DNA of 64,000 nt from Arthrobacter sp. AQ5-06. Its GTDB lineage: Bacteria > Actinomycetota > Actinomycetes > Actinomycetales > Micrococcaceae. The position numbers and the translations under genes were made by a program. Numbering within the stretch: the first letter of the stretch is position 1; every line of letters starts with the position of its first letter. Of the stretch, positions 61,203 through 64,000 are shown one piece after another. The stretch covers positions 245,924 to 309,923 of the forward strand of contig NZ_QMKP01000003.1 in NCBI RefSeq assembly GCF_003287955.1, written 5' to 3'. The notes beneath the pieces are model-generated. The model was given only the letters and a program-made list of their open reading frames with translations, made no database searches and was not told where the DNA came from.

Positions 61203-62723
61203 TTAGAACAGCCCCTTGGGTGCGGCGGCGAAGTCGATCACGCCGGGGGCGGCGGTGATGTTCAGCTGGTCCAGTTCCCCGGCCTCCAGTTCCGGGAGGC
61301 GTTCGACGGCGGCGAGGAACCGTTCGATCTCTGCCTCCTCCACGAGCCCGGCGGCGAGCGTGCGGAACTTGTTGATGTACTGCTGGCGGGCGAAGGGGCG
61401 GGCGCCGAGCGGGTGGGCGTCGGCCACGGCGATCTCATCGGTGATGACGGTGCCGTCGGTGAGGGTGATTTCCACGGAGCCGCCGAAGGCCTTCTCTGCG
61501 ATGTCCAGGGAGTGGTAGCGGCGGGTCCATTCCGGGTCTTCCTCGGTGCTGACTTTGTTCCACAGGTCCACGGTGTCCGGCCGGGCGGCCCGTTCCGGGG
61601 CGTAGGAATCTACGTGGTGCCAGGACCCGTCCTGCAGGGCCACGGTGAAGATGTAGGGGATGGAGTGGTCCAGCGTCTCGCGGGACGCGGTGGGGGAATA
61701 TTTCTGGGGGTCGTTGGCGCCGGAGCCGATCACGTAATGGGTGTGGTGGCTTGTCCTGATCAACACCGAACCAACATTCGCTGCAACCTTCAGTTCCGGG
61801 TACTCGCCGTGGAGCTTGCGGGCGAGGTCGATCCAGGCCTGGGCCTGGTATTCGGCGGAGTGTTCCTTGGTGTAGGTGTCGAGGATGGCGCGCTTGGCTT
61901 CCCCGGCTTCCGGGAGCGGGACCGTGTAGGAGGCGTCGGGGCCGTCCAGCAGCCAGGCGATCACGCCGTCTTCGCCTTCGTAGATCGGCACGGGGGAGGT
62001 CTGGCCGCGCATGGCACGGTCCGCGGCCTCGACGGCCATTTTGCCTGCGAATGCCGGCGCGTGCGCCTTCCAGGTGGAGATTTCGCCCTTCCGGGACTGG
62101 CGGGTGGCGGTGGTGGTGTGCAGCGCCTGGCCGACGGACTGGAAGATTGTCTCGACGTCCAGGCCCAAAAGGGTCCCGATGCCGGCAGCGGCGGACGGGC
62201 CGAGGTGGGCCACGTGGTCGATCTTGTGCTTGTGCAGGCAGATGGCCTTGACCAGGTTCACCTGGATCTCGTAGCCGGTGGCAATGCCGCGGATCAGGTC
62301 CGCCCCGCTGGAGCCGACGTGCTGGGCCACGGCCAGGATCGGCGGGATGTTATCCCCGGGGTGGGAGTAATCAGCCGCCAGGAAGGTGTCATGGTAGTCC
62401 AGTTCGCGGACGGCGACACCGTTAGCCCAGGCTGCCCACTCCGGCGACACGCGTTCGGCGATGCCGAAGACCTTCGCGCCCTTGCCGCCGGTGCTCGGGC
62501 CGTGGGTCAGGGCCTGGGCGCGGGCTGCGACGATGGGGCTGCGGTTAAGCGAGGCGATGGCGACTGAGGCGTTGTCGATGACGCGGTTGATCACCATCTC
62601 CGTGACGTCAGCGGTGACGTCGACGGGGTCGGCGGCGACCAGAGCGATTTTGTGGGCGAGCTGGTCCTCGCGGGCCAGGTTTTCCTCGCTCTTGTAGACG
62701 CGGACGTGGTGTTCCTTAACCAT
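61203..62723 (-). CDS. prpD: 2-methylcitrate dehydratase
   Basis: This 506-residue MmgE/PrpD-family enzyme dehydrates 2-methylcitrate. Family stretches include [49 protein letters not shown] and [21 protein letters not shown]. It leads the operon; its ATG lies nine bases after the stop of the GntR gene on the same strand, so that regulator is probably first in the operon. Propionyl-CoA from odd-chain or branched acids, or from the neighbouring pathway, would enter here. Confidence 0.95.
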   Translation of the reverse strand: MVKEHHVRVYKSEENLAREDQLAHKIALVAADPVDVTADVTEMVINRVIDNASVAIASLNRSPIVAARAQALTHGPSTGGKGAKVFGIAERVSPEWAAWANGVAVRELDYHDTFLAADYSHPGDNIPPILAVAQHVGSSGADLIRGIATGYEIQVNLVKAICLHKHKIDHVAHLGPSAAAGIGTLLGLDVETIFQSVGQALHTTTATRQSRKGEISTWKAHAPAFAGKMAVEAADRAMRGQTSPVPIYEGEDGVIAWLLDGPDASYTVPLPEAGEAKRAILDTYTKEHSAEYQAQAWIDLARKLHGEYPELKVAANVGSVLIRTSHHTHYVIGSGANDPQKYSPTASRETLDHSIPYIFTVALQDGSWHHVDSYAPERAARPDTVDLWNKVSTEEDPEWTRRYHSLDIAEKAFGGSVEITLTDGTVITDEIAVADAHPLGARPFARQQYINKFRTLAAGLVEEAEIERFLAAVERLPELEAGELDQLNITAAPGVIDFAAAPKGLF

Positions 62724-62732
62724 GGAGGCTCC

Positions 62733-63377
62733 TTATGAGTGGGGTGTATGTGTGGCTTTGATGTGGGAAAGGCTGCGGTGCAGGTGAAGTGTTGTGGCAG
62801 CCTCGGCCAGGCGGGCGTTGCCCTCAGCAATGGCCTGGGCGATGGCTGCGTGCTCGGCCGCGGCCGCGATGAGCCTCGTTTCGTCATCGGCCGCCAGCCG
62901 GCGGATCCGAACAAGGTGAACGCGGAGGCTGCCCATGGCCTGAACCAAGTAGGAGTTGTCGACGGCCAGATCGATGGCCTCATCAAGCTGTTCCACCAGG
63001 TTGTAATAGTCGTGCCGTAAGGGATCTGTCCCACCGAGGAGCGACGGGGCATCGCACAGTCTCTTATGGAGTGCTGCAAAGACGGTGGAGTCACCGCGTT
63101 GCGCTGCCAGCCCCGCTGCCTGGCATTCGAGGGTTTCCCGCAATTCGAACAGCTCATTAACGTCGTCAAGGGAGATATCGGAAACAACAACTCCGCGCCC
63201 TCCTGCTGCCCGGGTCAGACCTTCCGAGCACAGCCTGGCAAGGGCCTCGCGGAGGGGTGTGCGGGAGACACCTAACCGCTCTGACTGCTCGACTTCCGCG
63301 AGGATTGTTCCGGGAAGCAGCCGCCACTCAATGATGTCCTCACGTAGGGCGGAGTAGGCCCGTTCACTGGCTCGCAT
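62733..63377 (-). CDS. GntR-family regulator (FCD subgroup) of the prp operon
   Basis: This 214-residue protein has the winged helix at its start (ASERAYSALREDIIEWRLLPGTILAEVEQSERLGVSRTPLREAL, shown in part) and an FCD domain with DYYNLVEQLDEAIDLAV and AAEHAAIAQAIAEGN. It ends nine bases before prpD and is likely co-transcribed with it. The ATG at 63377 has only CAGG close upstream, and a GTGTATACATA copy begins eight bases upstream, so binding would cover the start region. Confidence 0.9.
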   Translation of the reverse strand: MRASERAYSALREDIIEWRLLPGTILAEVEQSERLGVSRTPLREALARLCSEGLTRAAGGRGVVVSDISLDDVNELFELRETLECQAAGLAAQRGDSTVFAALHKRLCDAPSLLGGTDPLRHDYYNLVEQLDEAIDLAVDNSYLVQAMGSLRVHLVRIRRLAADDETRLIAAAAEHAAIAQAIAEGNARLAEAATTLHLHRSLSHIKATHTPHS

Positions 63378-63384
63378 AACCTGA

Positions 63385-63447
63385 GTGTATACATAAAGAG
63401 GCAAATTTGCCACGCTATTCCGATTTCCCCCTGTCTGTGCATACATA
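63385..63447 (-). promoter_or_regulatory. Two GTGYATACATA repeats before the prp regulator
   Basis: GTGTATACATA at 63385-63395 and GTGCATACATA at 63437-63447 differ by one base and are 52 bases apart (about five helical turns). The first contains the palindrome TGTATACA. They are likely binding sites of the GntR protein in front of its own operon. Confidence 0.65.
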
Positions 63448-63673
63448 GATCCGTGTGACGGAGTCTTTTTCGTTGGATGCATCCATGGCACGGTCACATC
63501 CTTGACACGAAGGCAGGCGCTGCCCCACAATCTAACCATCTTAATGGTTCTGAGGTTTACTCTCGCCTGACGCATGGCCGCCACCAGAACAATCAGAACC
63601 TTTGTCCTCGTCACAGTGGATGCGGCAGTCCTGGGCGGGGACCCCGACAGCAAGAACATGAAGGAGCCTGGGG
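63448..63673. other. Divergent intergenic region between the prp regulator and acsA
   Basis: It holds both promoters. An AACCAT...ATGGTT inverted repeat with a 4-base spacer lies at about 63534-63549 and may be a regulator site for acsA. No gene was recognised. Confidence 0.4.
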
Positions 63674-64000
63674 ATGTCTCAGCACGACACGATCGAAGTA
63701 TCGAGCGATCAGCAAGGCGACGCTTTCGAAAACCAGCTGCACGAGAACCGCAAGTTTGCGCCGACCCTGGAGTTCGCCGCGAACGCCGTTGTCACCGCGG
63801 CCGATTACGCAGAGGCCGACGCCGGCCGCCCGGCTTTCTGGGCGAAGCAGGCCCGTGAACTGCTCACCTGGTCCAAGGACTTCGACGAGGCACTGGACTG
63901 GTCCAACCCGCCGTTCGCCAAATGGTTTGTGGGTGGAGAAGTCAATGCCGCGTACAACGCGCTGGACCGGCACGTGGAGAACGGCCTCGGGGACCGGGTG
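63674..64000 (+). CDS. acsA: Acetyl-CoA synthetase, N-terminal part (3' end outside window)
   Basis: The first 109 residues match the start of AMP-forming acetate-CoA ligases: [18 protein letters not shown], then [47 protein letters not shown] (shown in part), i.e. the ACAS_N domain. AAGGAG lies seven bases before the ATG. Divergence from the propionate operon fits a role in activating acetate or propionate. The catalytic domains lie outside the window. Confidence 0.92.
   Translation, partial: MSQHDTIEVSSDQQGDAFENQLHENRKFAPTLEFAANAVVTAADYAEADAGRPAFWAKQARELLTWSKDFDEALDWSNPPFAKWFVGGEVNAAYNALDRHVENGLGDRV

Noticed and set aside
60267..62567. Very long plus-strand open frame opposite prpB and prpD
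   Set aside because: It is an antisense shadow of two well-supported prp genes and gives a low-complexity Gly/Val-rich translation typical of GC-rich opposite strands.
63534..63549. AACCAT/ATGGTT inverted repeat near acsA as part of the 15-bp-motif regulon
   Set aside because: It shares ATGGTT but not the downstream ATG-TT half in the right place; kept only as a possible separate operator.
1..64000. CRISPR array or intact insertion sequence
   Set aside because: No regularly spaced direct repeats of CRISPR type and no complete transposase gene were seen on either strand.

Overview
The window looks like a chromosome segment of a high-GC soil actinobacterium of the Micrococcaceae (Arthrobacter, Paenarthrobacter or Pseudarthrobacter type). 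The signs are GC-rich third codon positions, strong AGGAG-type ribosome sites, many ATGA/GTGA stop-start overlaps, and the mix of GntR-FCD, IclR and TetR regulators with sugar, betaine and aromatic catabolism. The genus is an inference from gene content and codon style, not from a marker gene. No rRNA, complete tRNA, CRISPR array or intact insertion sequence was seen.

1-7.7 kb: a fructan or sucrose utilisation operon. It holds the end of a LacI regulator, two LplB/YtcP-type permeases, a large sugar-binding lipoprotein, a GH32 fructosidase, a fructokinase broken by a one-base frameshift, and an aldo/keto reductase. 7.7-8.7 kb is a scar of decayed fragments (IS21 IstB N-terminus, NmrA-like protein).

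8.8-30.9 kb: an amino-acid island converging on L-proline and glutamate. It carries an MFS transporter, two paralogous GntR-FCD regulators, a deleted lysA-like decarboxylase, an IclR regulator, P5C dehydrogenase, proline dehydrogenase, a HutD-like protein, an amino-acid ABC transporter, an M20 N-carbamoyl amino-acid hydrolase, a SolA-like oxidase, a LysR regulator, an Ldh2/Pyr2C-reductase-like enzyme, a flavin amine oxidase and a dimethylglycine-dehydrogenase-like protein. Six copies of the palindrome TGTGATCACA (one with a single mismatch) sit in front of these transcription units and point to one regulon. A plausible reading is breakdown of N-methylated or oxidised proline derivatives.

30.9-32.4 kb is a largely non-coding boundary with palindromes, degenerate repeats and the 3' end of a tRNA-like sequence.

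32.4-58.7 kb: a catabolic island for an unidentified, probably aromatic or polyketide-like plant compound. It holds two CocE/NonD hydrolases, a DUF3500 protein, a SnoaL-like protein, a tandem TetR regulator facing a sugar-type MFS/GH3 pair, an aromatic-acid-type MFS transporter, a two-component flavin monooxygenase, a quinone-reductase-like MDR protein, a flavin reductase fused to an IclR-type effector domain, a class III CoA transferase, an enoyl-CoA hydratase, an FAD hydroxylase, a cupin, a fumarylacetoacetate-hydrolase-family protein and a GntR regulator. Eight copies of a 15-bp motif of the form AYSGTTNNKATRNTT tie these operons together, including the GntR gene's own promoter. This co-regulated set is the best candidate for an undescribed pathway. 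CorA and a TetR gene with a perfect operator palindrome lie in its middle.

59-64 kb: the methylcitrate cycle (prpD-prpB-prpC) with its GntR regulator, and the start of an acetyl-CoA synthetase gene.
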